Part shown: one piece after another, positions 34,754-43,677 of the stretch
How the letters are laid out: every line of letters starts with the position of its first letter
Position numbering within the stretch: the first letter of the stretch is position 1
Notes under the pieces: model-generated
What the model was told of the DNA's origin: nothing
Databases searched by the model: none
The model's input: only the letters and a program-made list of their open reading frames with translations
Assembly (NCBI RefSeq): GCF_019166065.1
Contig: NZ_JAHTBN010000002.1
Span: 558,001-622,000 of the forward strand
Source of the DNA: Candidimonas humi
GTDB taxonomy: Bacteria > Pseudomonadota > Gammaproteobacteria > Burkholderiales > Burkholderiaceae_B
DNA length: 64,000 bases
Direction: 5' to 3'
Translations under genes and position numbers: made by a program

Positions 34754-35731
34754 TCATAATTTGCCGAACGCTGCAGCTATCAATAGGCCCACATTTCCCA
34801 ATCGGGTCTGACGATAAATTCCTGCACGTTTGAAACCCACTAACCTAGGCAGGAGCCGCCGGTGTCGGGCCATGGCGAACAACCTCAAGGTTTGCTTGGT
34901 AGTTGCTATCAAATGGGAGTCCAGCTTTTGTAGCGCACGCACGTGCTGTTCGTCCCATTCCGCCAGACGCCCGGCAAACAACATGCGTATTCGCGCCAGG
35001 CGGGCCTTCCAGCCGGTATTCATGCCTATCAGGTTGATGTCATGCTGCCTGTAGCGCAAGGTGGGGTGTGGGTCATAGTGAACAGGCCCGCCGCAGGCAG
35101 TGACTAGCAAGTACAGCCACCAGTCATGGATGTACACATCGGCATCGGCGCCGCTCGCGCACAATAGCTGGCGGGCTGCGTGATTGAAGACCATGGTGTT
35201 GCCGCTTGCGATATTCTGCACCAGCGCATTGGCAAAGGCCGGAGGGCGGGTATATAGCTGCGAAACTCCTATGTCGTGGTTGGCCTCGTCCACGAACATT
35301 GTGCGTGAACAATACAGCGCCGGTATGTCCTGCGGCTGGGTTTGAAGCCAGTCAAGTGCGCGCTGCAGCTTGTCGGGTTCCCAGATATCGTCCTGGTCGG
35401 AAAACGCATAGTAATCGGCCACTATTGCGGGGTTGGTCGCCAGGGACAAGAAATTACGGGTGCAGCCACGGGCCGGCCCGTTGATGATGGCAAGTTTCTC
35501 TTCCCCCCATTTGCGCTGGTAGTCGTTCAGCAGCTTGGGCGTGGCGTCCGACGAGCTGTCGTCCGACGCCCAGGCCTTCCAGTTGCCGTAACTTTGGCTG
35601 GCATAAGAATCCAGTTGCTCGGGCAGGTATTTTTCGCCGTTATAGGTGCCCAGCAGGATGGCGACTTGGGGGCTTGCGGCTGTGTCGGGGGGCATGGGGT
35701 TGGGGTGGTTGTGGCGACAGGTGGATATCAT
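34754..35731 (-). CDS. GT2 glycosyltransferase (rhamnosyltransferase-like)
   Basis: A 325-residue soluble GT2 enzyme with AILLGTYNGEKYLPEQLDS, WASDDSSSDATP and the acceptor/metal segment FSDQDDIWEPDKL, typical of bacterial O-antigen rhamnosyltransferases. It would add a sugar to the growing undecaprenyl-linked chain at the cytoplasmic face. An ATG 12 codons inside (MPPDTAASPQ) is a possible alternative start. The product resembles that of the gene at 37122-38063, so the two may be paralogues with adjacent linkages. GC content here returns to the level of the flanks. Confidence 0.85.
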   Translation of the reverse strand: MISTCRHNHPNPMPPDTAASPQVAILLGTYNGEKYLPEQLDSYASQSYGNWKAWASDDSSSDATPKLLNDYQRKWGEEKLAIINGPARGCTRNFLSLATNPAIVADYYAFSDQDDIWEPDKLQRALDWLQTQPQDIPALYCSRTMFVDEANHDIGVSQLYTRPPAFANALVQNIASGNTMVFNHAARQLLCASGADADVYIHDWWLYLLVTACGGPVHYDPHPTLRYRQHDINLIGMNTGWKARLARIRMLFAGRLAEWDEQHVRALQKLDSHLIATTKQTLRLFAMARHRRLLPRLVGFKRAGIYRQTRLGNVGLLIAAAFGKL

Positions 35732-35836
35732 GGATTGTAAGGGCTCGGCGCCCTGGATAAGGGGGCGGGCGGAAGGAAGGTCCGACTATAATTCGGGCTC
35801 AGTGGCCCGCTTTGAGGCCGATACCACCGCCTGTGT

Positions 35837-37105
35837 ATGACTATGAAAAATATTGAATCCGGCCGTTGCCGGCTACTGGGCCCCTGGGTATCTTGCGGCG
35901 TATTTGTGTTCTTTGCCCCCGTGCTGTCGATACCCGACAGCTATAACCTGGGAACGGCCATGTTGTTGCTGGCCGGCGTCTGGTTCTTGATTACCCGGCC
36001 CTGGCGGTCTTTGTCGCACGAAGACCGGGTATTTTCATGGCTGTTGTGCGCCATCTTCCTGATTGCCCTTGGGCTGAGCCTGTTTCATGGAAACCGTACC
36101 AGGGCGCTGGACCTGCCCAGCCGCTACTTGTTGTTGATCCCCGTGTTGTGGATGTTGTGCCGGGTGCCGCCCCGTCTGGATGCTTTATGGGCCGGGCTGG
36201 CCTTGGGTGGTGTGTCGGCAGCGGCGCTTGCGGCCTGGCAGATTGAATACTTGGGCATGCCGCGGGCCGTGGGCTTTACCGGCGTGATCCAGTTCGGCGA
36301 CCTGGGCATCATGATGGGGGTTCTGTGTCTGGCTGCCCTGGTATGGTACGGGATGCAGGGCCGCCGGGCATGGCAGGCATTCATGGCGATCGGCTTGCTG
36401 GGCGGGGTCTACACGTCGATTGCGTCGGGTAGCCGCGGCGGCTGGCTGGCGGTCGCCCCGGTGGCTGTCATTTTCTGTATTGCGTTTCTGCACCGCCGCA
36501 ATGTGAAGCGTGTGCTGGCTTGGCTGTTGGCGCTATGTGTGGGGATAGGTGTTTTGTCGGTTTCCGTGCCCAGCATCGAGTCGCGCTACGACCAGGCGGT
36601 CAGTGAAGTCCAGCAGTATCAAGAAGACCGCGATGCCGACACATCGCTCGGCGCCCGCTTCGAAATGTGGCGCGCATTGGCGAAGATTATCCCCGAGAAG
36701 CCGTGGCTGGGCTGGGGCGTCAAGGATTTTCATGCGCGCATGCAGGCGCTGGTGGATAGCGGCCAGGCGCGCCCCGTTGTTTTGTTTCTGGCCAATACTC
36801 ATAACAATTATCTGGAATTGTGGGTGTTTCAAGGCCTGTTGGGGCTGGCGGCCACCCTGGCTTTGTTCGCCTACATGCTGTGGTGTTTTGGCAGGCGCCT
36901 GCGTTCGCCCTGTATGGATCTACGTGTGCTGGCCGTGGCCGGCACGTCTTTGTTGGTTTCGTTTCTGGTGTTTGGCATGTCGCAGGTGATATTGGGGCGC
37001 AACAATACGCTGCTTTTCTTCCTGATTTCGCTGGCCGTGTTTTGGGGCTGCCTGCGCCATCGGGAAGCTGCGCTGCCCGTAGTACACGCCGGCAGTGCGC
37101 GTTGA
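35837..37105 (+). CDS. O-antigen ligase / polymerase family membrane protein (WaaL-like)
   Basis: 422 residues with about 10-12 hydrophobic segments and a large periplasmic loop (roughly residues 240-330) holding SLGARFEMWRALAKIIPEKPWLGWG and, in the C-terminal part of the loop, NTHNNYLELWVFQGLLG. The H-N-x-Y/L-E pattern and loop arginine are typical of Wzy_C-family ligases, which attach polymer to lipid A-core. The related Wzy polymerases share the fold, so ligase is preferred but not certain. It diverges from the upstream GT2 gene. Confidence 0.85.
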   Translation: MTMKNIESGRCRLLGPWVSCGVFVFFAPVLSIPDSYNLGTAMLLLAGVWFLITRPWRSLSHEDRVFSWLLCAIFLIALGLSLFHGNRTRALDLPSRYLLLIPVLWMLCRVPPRLDALWAGLALGGVSAAALAAWQIEYLGMPRAVGFTGVIQFGDLGIMMGVLCLAALVWYGMQGRRAWQAFMAIGLLGGVYTSIASGSRGGWLAVAPVAVIFCIAFLHRRNVKRVLAWLLALCVGIGVLSVSVPSIESRYDQAVSEVQQYQEDRDADTSLGARFEMWRALAKIIPEKPWLGWGVKDFHARMQALVDSGQARPVVLFLANTHNNYLELWVFQGLLGLAATLALFAYMLWCFGRRLRSPCMDLRVLAVAGTSLLVSFLVFGMSQVILGRNNTLLFFLISLAVFWGCLRHREAALPVVHAGSAR

Positions 37106-37121
37106 AGGGGGCGGCGCCGCG

Positions 37122-38063
37122 GTGAACGCCGATATCCTGATTCTGCTGGCGGTTCGCAATGGCGCTCGTTATCTGCGCGCGCAATTGGATTCCATTTTTC
37201 TTTCGGACTTTGACGGCCGGATTTCGGTGCTTGCTGGCCTGGATCCTTCCACGGATGGCAGCCGCGAAGTATTGGCCGACTACCCTGCGGACGGCCTGGA
37301 ATATATCGAGCATGCCGCGCCTTCGGGCAGCGCAGCCGGTAATTTTTCCAGCTTGCTGCGTTGCGCGCTGGACCGCCGGCAGCGCTATTTCGGCCTGAGT
37401 GATCAGGACGATGTATGGCTGTCGGGGAAACTGCGCTTGGGCATCGACAAGCTCCGGGAAATGGAGCAGGCCTATGGTGCGTCCGTGCCGCTGCTGGTGT
37501 TTACCGATGCGGAAGTGGTCGACGAAAACTTGCATACCATTGCGGCTTCGTTCTGGCGCCATGAAAAGCTCGACCCCGGTTTCTGCCATTCATACAAGCG
37601 ACTGGCGCTGCAGAATGTCGGCCAGGGTTGCACTTTCGTCTTCAATCGGGCCTTGCTTGAAAAGCTGCGAGATATCCCGCCCGAGGCGAGGATGCACGAC
37701 CACTGGATGATGTTGGTAGCCGCTCTGTTCGGGCATATCGGCTATGTGGATGCGCCCACGCTTAAGTATCGGCAGCATGGCGCCAATGTCCTGGGCTCGG
37801 AAGGGCAAGGGCTGGGCCACGCCCTGCGCCGGTTTATGTACATGAGGCAGGGCATTCGCGGCGCCTTGCTGGCATCCGAGCGTCAGGCCGGGGCTTTAGT
37901 CCAGCGTTATGGTGCCGAGCTTGCTCCTGCCCAGCGCGACTTTTTTCTTCAGTTTTCCCAGTTGTCCGGGCGTGGGCGATTGTGGCGCAAATGGTTCTGC
38001 ATGCGTCATGGCTTGCGCATGAGTAGCGGCTTGCGCACTCTGGGGCTGTACTTGATGGTGTGA
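37122..38063 (+). CDS. GT2 glycosyltransferase
   Basis: 313 residues from GTG 37122, which has an AAGGGGG ribosome-binding site; a GTG at 37095 overlapping the ligase gene is the alternative. The GT-A fold is clear: ILLAVRNGARYLRAQLDS, GLDPSTDGSREVL and the FGLSDQDDVWLSGKL segment. It resembles the GT2 at 34754-35731, including the late HDHWMMLVAALFGHI region. It is co-transcribed with the WaaL-type gene and convergent with wbaP. Confidence 0.85.
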   Translation: MNADILILLAVRNGARYLRAQLDSIFLSDFDGRISVLAGLDPSTDGSREVLADYPADGLEYIEHAAPSGSAAGNFSSLLRCALDRRQRYFGLSDQDDVWLSGKLRLGIDKLREMEQAYGASVPLLVFTDAEVVDENLHTIAASFWRHEKLDPGFCHSYKRLALQNVGQGCTFVFNRALLEKLRDIPPEARMHDHWMMLVAALFGHIGYVDAPTLKYRQHGANVLGSEGQGLGHALRRFMYMRQGIRGALLASERQAGALVQRYGAELAPAQRDFFLQFSQLSGRGRLWRKWFCMRHGLRMSSGLRTLGLYLMV

Positions 38064-38102
38064 CTGTCCTTGCCGCTGCAGGCCTTGCCTGGCCCGTGGC
38101 CG

Positions 38103-39545
38103 TCAGTATGCGCCGACGCGCTTGAGCACCACGTTCGCGGTCTTGAACAAGATCGCGATATCGTTCCACAGCGACCAGTTCTTGACATACCAGGCGTCGA
38201 AATAGACGCGGGTTTCGTAATCCACGTCGTTGCGGCCGCTTACCTGCCACAGGCCGGTGATGCCTGGCTTGGCAAGCAGGTAGTAGTCGACATTTTCCGC
38301 ATAGCGCTGCAGTTCTTCTTCTACCACCGGGCGCGGGCCGACCATGCTCATGGTCCCCATCAATACGTTCCATAGCTGCGGCAGCTCGTCCAGGCTGCTT
38401 TTGCGTATGAAATGGCCGATTCGGGTGACGCGGGGGTCGTCCTTGAGCTTGAAGTCTTTTTCCCACTCGGCCCTGGCTTCGGGGTCGTTGGCGAGCAATT
38501 GTTCCAGTACTTCCTGGGAATTCAGGATCATGGACCGGAATTTATAGCATTTGAATTTGCGTCCGTCGCGCCCTACGCGAACATGCCCATAAATGGGTTT
38601 GCCGCCGTCGCGCATGATGAGCACGGCCAGGATGATAAGTACCGGCGACAGCAGCAGCGCCAAGCCCAATGACGCGAAAATGTCGAAGATTCTCTTGAGG
38701 ACACGCGAGGTCAGCTTGGTAAGGTTGTTATGGACTCGCAGTATCAGCACTTCGTGGCTGAATATGAACGATATGTCCGTGCTATTGAGCGGGATGCCGC
38801 GGGTGGTGGGTATCACGGAAACTGCCCGGCAGGCATGGGTGGCCAGCTTCTTGATCCACAATTCCCGGTGCCCGTCCTCGCCCAGTTCCACCGCGACGAA
38901 GTATTGGGTGGTGTGGGGGTCGGTCTTCGCCCAAAGGTCGGCCTCGTTGTCGATCACGGGGATGTCGAACAGGGTTGCGGGGTGGTCCGGGCTCGTCGCG
39001 TAGAAGTACTGGATCTCGTAGCCCAGCCCTTTTTCGCTCTTGATGGCGGCATAGGCCTCGATGGCATTGCGCCCGGTGCCGAATATGATGCTGGCCTTGT
39101 TCCAGATCTTCAGCTTGATCAGCAGCTTTTTGGCGCCATAGCGCCCTAGTGGCAGCAGCACGATGGCGATCGACCAGGTAAAAACCCAGACATACCGCGA
39201 TAGGTGCCACTTGGAAAATGCGACGATCGCCAAGTCTATGATGGCGAAAATCACGATGGTTCTAAGGGTTTCCCGTAACTCGAACCAGAAAGGCTTGCGG
39301 TATGTATAGTGGCGCAGGCGTATCCAGAACCATGCGACGCATACCAGCGAAAGCAGAAAATGCGACGTCAGCCGCGAGCCGATTTCATCCTTCGGGATAT
39401 ACGCATAGAAATTGTCCCAGAGCAGGTACACCAAGCCTGCGGCAATCAAGGCGCTGGCATTGAAGGTAATAAAGTCCGCGCACGCCAACCCGATACTCGC
39501 TAGAGAGGACTGCAGGGTTTTCTTGAACGAACCTTGATTGAACAT
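38103..39545 (-). CDS. wbaP: Undecaprenyl-phosphate sugar phosphotransferase (WbaP type)
   Basis: A 480-residue polyisoprenyl-phosphate hexose-1-phosphate transferase that starts glycan assembly by putting a sugar phosphate on undecaprenyl phosphate. Four to five N-terminal hydrophobic segments are followed by a central CoA-binding-like domain (IIFGTGRNAIEAYAAI) and the catalytic C-terminal third: KRIFDIFASLGLALLLSPV, GRDGRKFKCYKFRSM, the acidic DDPRVTRIGHFIRKSSLDEL, PQLWNVLMGTMSMVGPRPV and KPGITGLWQVSGRNDV. The sugar (galactose or glucose in known homologues) is not decided by sequence. Confidence 0.95.
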   Translation of the reverse strand: MFNQGSFKKTLQSSLASIGLACADFITFNASALIAAGLVYLLWDNFYAYIPKDEIGSRLTSHFLLSLVCVAWFWIRLRHYTYRKPFWFELRETLRTIVIFAIIDLAIVAFSKWHLSRYVWVFTWSIAIVLLPLGRYGAKKLLIKLKIWNKASIIFGTGRNAIEAYAAIKSEKGLGYEIQYFYATSPDHPATLFDIPVIDNEADLWAKTDPHTTQYFVAVELGEDGHRELWIKKLATHACRAVSVIPTTRGIPLNSTDISFIFSHEVLILRVHNNLTKLTSRVLKRIFDIFASLGLALLLSPVLIILAVLIMRDGGKPIYGHVRVGRDGRKFKCYKFRSMILNSQEVLEQLLANDPEARAEWEKDFKLKDDPRVTRIGHFIRKSSLDELPQLWNVLMGTMSMVGPRPVVEEELQRYAENVDYYLLAKPGITGLWQVSGRNDVDYETRVYFDAWYVKNWSLWNDIAILFKTANVVLKRVGAY

Positions 39546-39737
39546 CAGCTTCTTGCTATTGGAGGTGGTACGGGATTTTAATCCGCTTCTCCGAGGCAGA
39601 TGTTTCCTTTGGTCGGTAAATGGTTCGCAGCCCTTTCCACTCGGAATCTAGCCAAGCCGGGCCGACGGTTCGCTCCTGGATATTGGCGGCCGTTCATGCA
39701 TGAGCGGCCGCGCCACGCTTGCCGCGGCCACTGGACT

Positions 39738-40526
39738 TCAATACCCTGTCTTGCCCCCCGGCCCCGCTGCGGTTTTCTTGAGCCTGCTCACCTGCCCGAC
39801 ATACCCGCTTTTCAGCACCGCCGAATCGTTGGCGGCATTCACTAGTTGGAAGCCCTGGTCCATGCGCCGGTGGCACATATCGGTGTCCGAGCAGAAGATG
39901 CCGGTGTACAGGCCTCGGTCCGACGCTTTTTGCCGCACGGTTTCGATCGCGGCTCCAGCCTCGCCTTGCGGCTCGCAGCCGGGGTCGCCGCCGAAGCTCA
40001 GGCTGAGATCGTTGGGGCCGATGAATATGCCGTCGATGCCCTTGACGTCCAGGATCCGGTCCAGGTTGTCCATCGCCTGCCGGGATTCAATCATGACGAA
40101 CACGAGGATCTCTTCGTTGGCATGTTGGAAATAGTCGGCGCCGCCGTAGAGCACCCCCCTGGGCGGCCCGAAGGACCGCGCGCCCACGGGCGGATAGCGG
40201 CACGCCGAAACGACCGCCTCGGCGATCTCGGCCGTGTCGACCTGGGGGCAGATGACGCCGTACGCGCCGGCGTCCAGCAGGCGCATGATCTCGACCGGGC
40301 TCGAGCAGACCGGGCGTCCGATGGGGATGGCGCTGGTGGTGGAAATGGCCTGGAACATGGTCATGGCCTGCGAAAAATCTATCATTCCATGCTGCATGTC
40401 CACCGTCACGGCGTCGAAGCCGCAGTTGGCCACGACCTCGGCGCTGAAGGACGAGGGTATCGACAGCCAGGCATTGGTGGCCGTGCCGCCCGCTGCCAGG
40501 GTCCTTTTCAGGGTGTTTGCTCTCAT
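39738..40526 (-). CDS. HpcH/HpaI-family class II aldolase
   Basis: A 262-residue metal-dependent pyruvate aldolase. VTVDMQHGMIDF carries the base and phosphate-side residues, EIMRLLDAGAYGVICPQV the barrel strand, GARSFGPPRG the typical loop, and VMIESRQAMDNLD with GIDGIFIGPNDLSLSFG the Glu and Asp metal ligands. It probably cleaves a 2-keto-3-deoxy or 4-hydroxy-2-oxo acid to pyruvate and an aldehyde. It follows a Bug receptor gene on the same strand, suggesting breakdown of the imported compound. Confidence 0.88.
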   Translation of the reverse strand: MRANTLKRTLAAGGTATNAWLSIPSSFSAEVVANCGFDAVTVDMQHGMIDFSQAMTMFQAISTTSAIPIGRPVCSSPVEIMRLLDAGAYGVICPQVDTAEIAEAVVSACRYPPVGARSFGPPRGVLYGGADYFQHANEEILVFVMIESRQAMDNLDRILDVKGIDGIFIGPNDLSLSFGGDPGCEPQGEAGAAIETVRQKASDRGLYTGIFCSDTDMCHRRMDQGFQLVNAANDSAVLKSGYVGQVSRLKKTAAGPGGKTGY

Positions 40527-40572
40527 TTCATCTCTTTCAAAACAGTGAGTTGCCGCGGCATGCGGCGCGGAA

Positions 40573-41559
40573 TCAGTTCACGCGTATGCCGATGCGCTTG
40601 GTCAGTTCGCCCATGTCTTTGGTGGCGGCCTTCCAGGTCTGGGCGAATTGTTCGGGCGTGGACCCGATGATTTCGTAGCCCTGGTCTTCTTGTATCTTGC
40701 GGAACTTGGGGTCGTCGAGTACGGCCCGGATTTCCTTCGACAGCTTGTCGATGATTTTCGGGTCGGTGCCTTTGCGCATGACGAACCCCACCCAGACTAC
40801 GTTGGTGAAGCCGGGCACGCCGGCTTGAGCCATGGTGGGAACGTCGGGCAGCAGGGGCGATCGCTTGGTGTCGGCCACCGCCAGGGCGCGCAGTTTGCCG
40901 GCCTTGACCAGTTGCACGATGGCGGGCAGGTTGTCGAACATCAAGGGTATGCGTCCGCCGAGTATGTCGTTGATGGCGCCGGCGCCGCCCTTATAGGGCA
41001 CGTGCACCATTTTCGTGCCGGTTGCGGCCAGGAATTGTTCGGCGGCCAGGTGCATGGTATTGCCGATGCCGGCCGAGGCGAAACTCAGCTTGCCGGGGTG
41101 GGCCTTGGCGTACTTGATCAGGCCAGCCACATCGTGGAACTGGGTTTTTTCGCCCACCACCAGGACGTTCGCCATCTGGTGGGTGATGGTGACCGGCGCG
41201 AAATCGGTGCGCGGATCGTAGCCCTTGACGGGGTAGATGAACGGGTTGACGGCCAGGGTGCTCAATGACGCATACAGCAGCGTGTAGCCGTCGGCGGGCA
41301 TGTGCGCGACCGCGGCCGAGCCGATGTTGCCGTTGGCGCCGGGCTTGTTCTCGACGATGATGGGTTGGCCCAGCCGCTTGCCCAGTTCCTGGCCCAGCGA
41401 TCGGGCGAACCCGTCGGCGGTCCCGCCGGGGGGAAAGGGGATGACCATCGTGATGGGCCGCGACGGGTACGTGTCGCCGCCGGCTGCCTGGCTTATGCAA
41501 GGCATGGCGGCGGCCAGGGCCAAGGCGCCCAGGAACATCGCCGTGAATCGTGTTTTCAT
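40573..41559 (-). CDS. Bug-family periplasmic receptor (TctC-like) 1
   Basis: 328 residues with a cleavable signal peptide (MKTRFTAMFLGALALAAAMP, cleavage probably after SQA). RPITMVIPFPPGGTADGFAR and GQPIIVENKPGANGNIG are hallmarks of Bug proteins, which bind organic acids for tripartite tricarboxylate transport or signalling. The start at 41559 has AGGAGA upstream; an open frame further upstream lacks a signal-like start. No TctA/TctB membrane partners are in the window. A perfect 14-base palindrome lies 113 bases upstream. Confidence 0.92.
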   Translation of the reverse strand: MKTRFTAMFLGALALAAAMPCISQAAGGDTYPSRPITMVIPFPPGGTADGFARSLGQELGKRLGQPIIVENKPGANGNIGSAAVAHMPADGYTLLYASLSTLAVNPFIYPVKGYDPRTDFAPVTITHQMANVLVVGEKTQFHDVAGLIKYAKAHPGKLSFASAGIGNTMHLAAEQFLAATGTKMVHVPYKGGAGAINDILGGRIPLMFDNLPAIVQLVKAGKLRALAVADTKRSPLLPDVPTMAQAGVPGFTNVVWVGFVMRKGTDPKIIDKLSKEIRAVLDDPKFRKIQEDQGYEIIGSTPEQFAQTWKAATKDMGELTKRIGIRVN

Positions 41560-41671
41560 GTGTGTCTCCTCCGGTCTTGTTGCGGGCGGCCCGTGGTGGC
41601 GTGGCGCAAGCAGGGGTTTGCACCGGTGGCGGTGCCTGTCGATCTCTGCGCGGGCTGAATTCAAAGGGATA

Positions 41672-41685
41672 TGTTACCGGTAACA
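41672..41685. promoter_or_regulatory. LacI-type palindromic operator upstream of Bug receptor 1
   Basis: TGTTACCGGTAACA is a perfect 14-base palindrome with a central CG, the pattern bound by LacI-family regulators such as E. coli GntR/IdnR. It lies in the promoter region of the Bug-aldolase pair. No LacI-family gene is in the window, so the regulator would act from elsewhere. Confidence 0.55.
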
Positions 41686-41764
41686 AATGAGAGAGCTACT
41701 CGGGATTAACCCTTAGTCTGGGTCCATGTGCGGAAGGGATTGGGGCTGGGCGCCAGCGGCGTGG

Positions 41765-42733
41765 TCAGGAGCGTGCGTTCAAGAACGCCGCCACATGCCC
41801 GATCCACAGCCCGCTTTCGTATATCGGCGATACGTGCTTGTATTTACCCGGGACGCACAGTGTCTTCAGCCTGGGGGATTTTTCGTAGCTGCCGAATTCG
41901 CACGGAAAGATCGGGTCGGTCAGGCATTGCAGCCAGAGCAGTTGCATGGGGTTGCTGCCGGCGGCCAGTTCGCGGCGTATGTCGAAGTGGACGCTGGCGG
42001 CGCGCAGGCAGGCCAGCGACCAGGGCGAGAACTGGCGCGCCCAGGTTTCGGCCTCGTGGCGCAGGCGGGCCGCCGGGTCTTCGACCCCGTCGTCGGCCAG
42101 CTTGCGGGCGTAGCCATAGCGTTCCAGCGTGTTCAGGCGCTGTTGTATCCATTGTTCGGGGGCGCCGGGCTTGCCGCTGCGCAGGCTGGCGGCGATATGG
42201 CGCAGCTTTTGGATGTCGGCGGGGGCGCCGTTGCCGCGGGGCGCCGAGGCAAGCACCACGACCTTGTCCGCCGGCACCGGCGCCCGCATGGCCCATTCGA
42301 AGGCCTGGTAGCCGCCGTAGGAATAGCCGATCACCGCGTCCAGGCGCGGGATGCCCAGCGCTTTCAGCCATAGCCCTTGCAGCGCCACGGTGTCGCCGAT
42401 GCTGATGTCGGGGAAAGTGTCGGGCCGCGACCAGTGCTGCGGCCCGGTGGAGCCGAAGCACGAGCCCAGGGCGTTGGGTACCAGTACGCAATGGTGCTCG
42501 GTATCGAAGAGGCGGTCGGGGCCGATCCAGTCGCGGAACCAGCCGCGGTCGCAGAATTCGGGACGGTCGTTGGGCGAGATCGCTGCTTGAGGGCTGCTGC
42601 TTATGCCATGCAGCAGCAAAATGACTGCGCGAGCTTTATCCGGCGGCGGACCGTAATGGCACCAGGCGAGGGTCGCCGCCGGCAGGGTGTCGCCGGATTG
42701 CAGCGGCAATGCTTCAAAGGTGAGGGCTTTCAA
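41765..42733 (-). CDS. Alpha/beta hydrolase of the homoserine O-acetyltransferase (MetX-like) family
   Basis: 322 residues. VILLLHGISSSPQA forms the oxyanion region, CVLVPNALGSCFGSTGPQ is a MetX-like segment, the nucleophile is the serine in VIGYSYGGYQAFEWAM, and the histidine is probably in KYKHVSPIYE near residue 300. MetX proper is longer (about 370) and has a stricter GGSMGG nucleophile motif, so a different acyltransferase or hydrolase is likely. It lies 17 bases after the dioxygenase gene in the catabolic run and probably acts on the same substrate. Confidence 0.75.
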   Translation of the reverse strand: MKALTFEALPLQSGDTLPAATLAWCHYGPPPDKARAVILLLHGISSSPQAAISPNDRPEFCDRGWFRDWIGPDRLFDTEHHCVLVPNALGSCFGSTGPQHWSRPDTFPDISIGDTVALQGLWLKALGIPRLDAVIGYSYGGYQAFEWAMRAPVPADKVVVLASAPRGNGAPADIQKLRHIAASLRSGKPGAPEQWIQQRLNTLERYGYARKLADDGVEDPAARLRHEAETWARQFSPWSLACLRAASVHFDIRRELAAGSNPMQLLWLQCLTDPIFPCEFGSYEKSPRLKTLCVPGKYKHVSPIYESGLWIGHVAAFLNARS

Positions 42734-42750
42734 TCGATCGGAAAGTGCGC

Positions 42751-43593
42751 TCAGAGCGGCCGGTCTCCCATGATCGTGACCCTGTGTATGGTGCGCGCAT
42801 GCTGCGCCGACAGGTTCCGGGTAGTGGCCTTGTGCATGACGCAGCGATTATCCCACATCACCACGTCGCCGGGAGACCAGCGCAGGACGTACTGGTATTT
42901 TTCCTGGGTGCAGTGGGCAAAGAGCCGATCCAGAAGCTCCTGGCCTTCCCGTTCGCCCCAGCCGACGATTTCGGCGGTCATGCCGGGGTGCACATACAAG
43001 GCCTTGCGCCCGGTTTCGGGGTGCGTGCGCACTACCGGGTGGGCGATGTCGGGGGTTTCGGCCAGTTGGCTGCCTGTCATTTGCACGCGCGTGCTTTCTT
43101 CGCCGCCGGCCGATTTCTTGCGATAGCGGTGCACGGCCTGCAGGCCGTCCAGGCTGCGCTTGGTGTCGGCGTCCAGTTCTTCGTAGGTCTGGTACATATT
43201 GATGAAGAGGGTGTTGCCGCCTTCCGGGGGGATGGTGATGGCGTTCAACACGGTGGCCTTGGCGGGTTTTTCGCGGAAGGCGAAATCCGAATGCCAGTAC
43301 GAGCCGCCGTCGGCGATGCCCATGGGCTTGCCGTCCTTGGTCTGGTTGGACAGTACGAAGATTTCCGGGTATTCGGGGTGGTTGTATTGGCGCAGTATGT
43401 GGATGTCCAGCTCGCCCAGGCGGCGGCCGAACGACAACTGGCCTTGCGGCGAAAGCCGCTGGTCGCGAAAGACCAGCAGTTGGTGCTGCAAGAAGGTCTG
43501 GTTGACGGCTTCGAACTGCGCGTCGTCCAGGTGTTCCAAGTCGAGGTCGCGGACTTCGGCGCCGATATACGAGCTCAGGGGGGTGACTTTCAT
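42751..43593 (-). CDS. TauD/TfdA-family Fe(II)/2-oxoglutarate dioxygenase
   Basis: 280 residues. The metal-binding H-x-D lies in SYWHSDFAFREKP near residues 94-96 and the distal histidine with the 2-oxoglutarate arginine in VMWDNRCVMHKATTR near 250-265; LGELDIHILRQYNHPE and the GGNTLFINMYQTYEEL segment are family features. It would hydroxylate a small organic substrate, in taurine or 2,4-D style, with loss of a fragment. The substrate is unknown. It sits in the middle of the minus-strand catabolic operon under likely IclR control. Confidence 0.9.
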   Translation of the reverse strand: MKVTPLSSYIGAEVRDLDLEHLDDAQFEAVNQTFLQHQLLVFRDQRLSPQGQLSFGRRLGELDIHILRQYNHPEYPEIFVLSNQTKDGKPMGIADGGSYWHSDFAFREKPAKATVLNAITIPPEGGNTLFINMYQTYEELDADTKRSLDGLQAVHRYRKKSAGGEESTRVQMTGSQLAETPDIAHPVVRTHPETGRKALYVHPGMTAEIVGWGEREGQELLDRLFAHCTQEKYQYVLRWSPGDVVMWDNRCVMHKATTRNLSAQHARTIHRVTIMGDRPL

Positions 43594-43677
43594 GATGGCT
43601 TCCAGCTTCCAGGGGTGGAGACGAGTCGCGCGGCGCCGGGGCCCGTCATGCCTGGGCCCGGGCGCCGCGTGTGCCGG

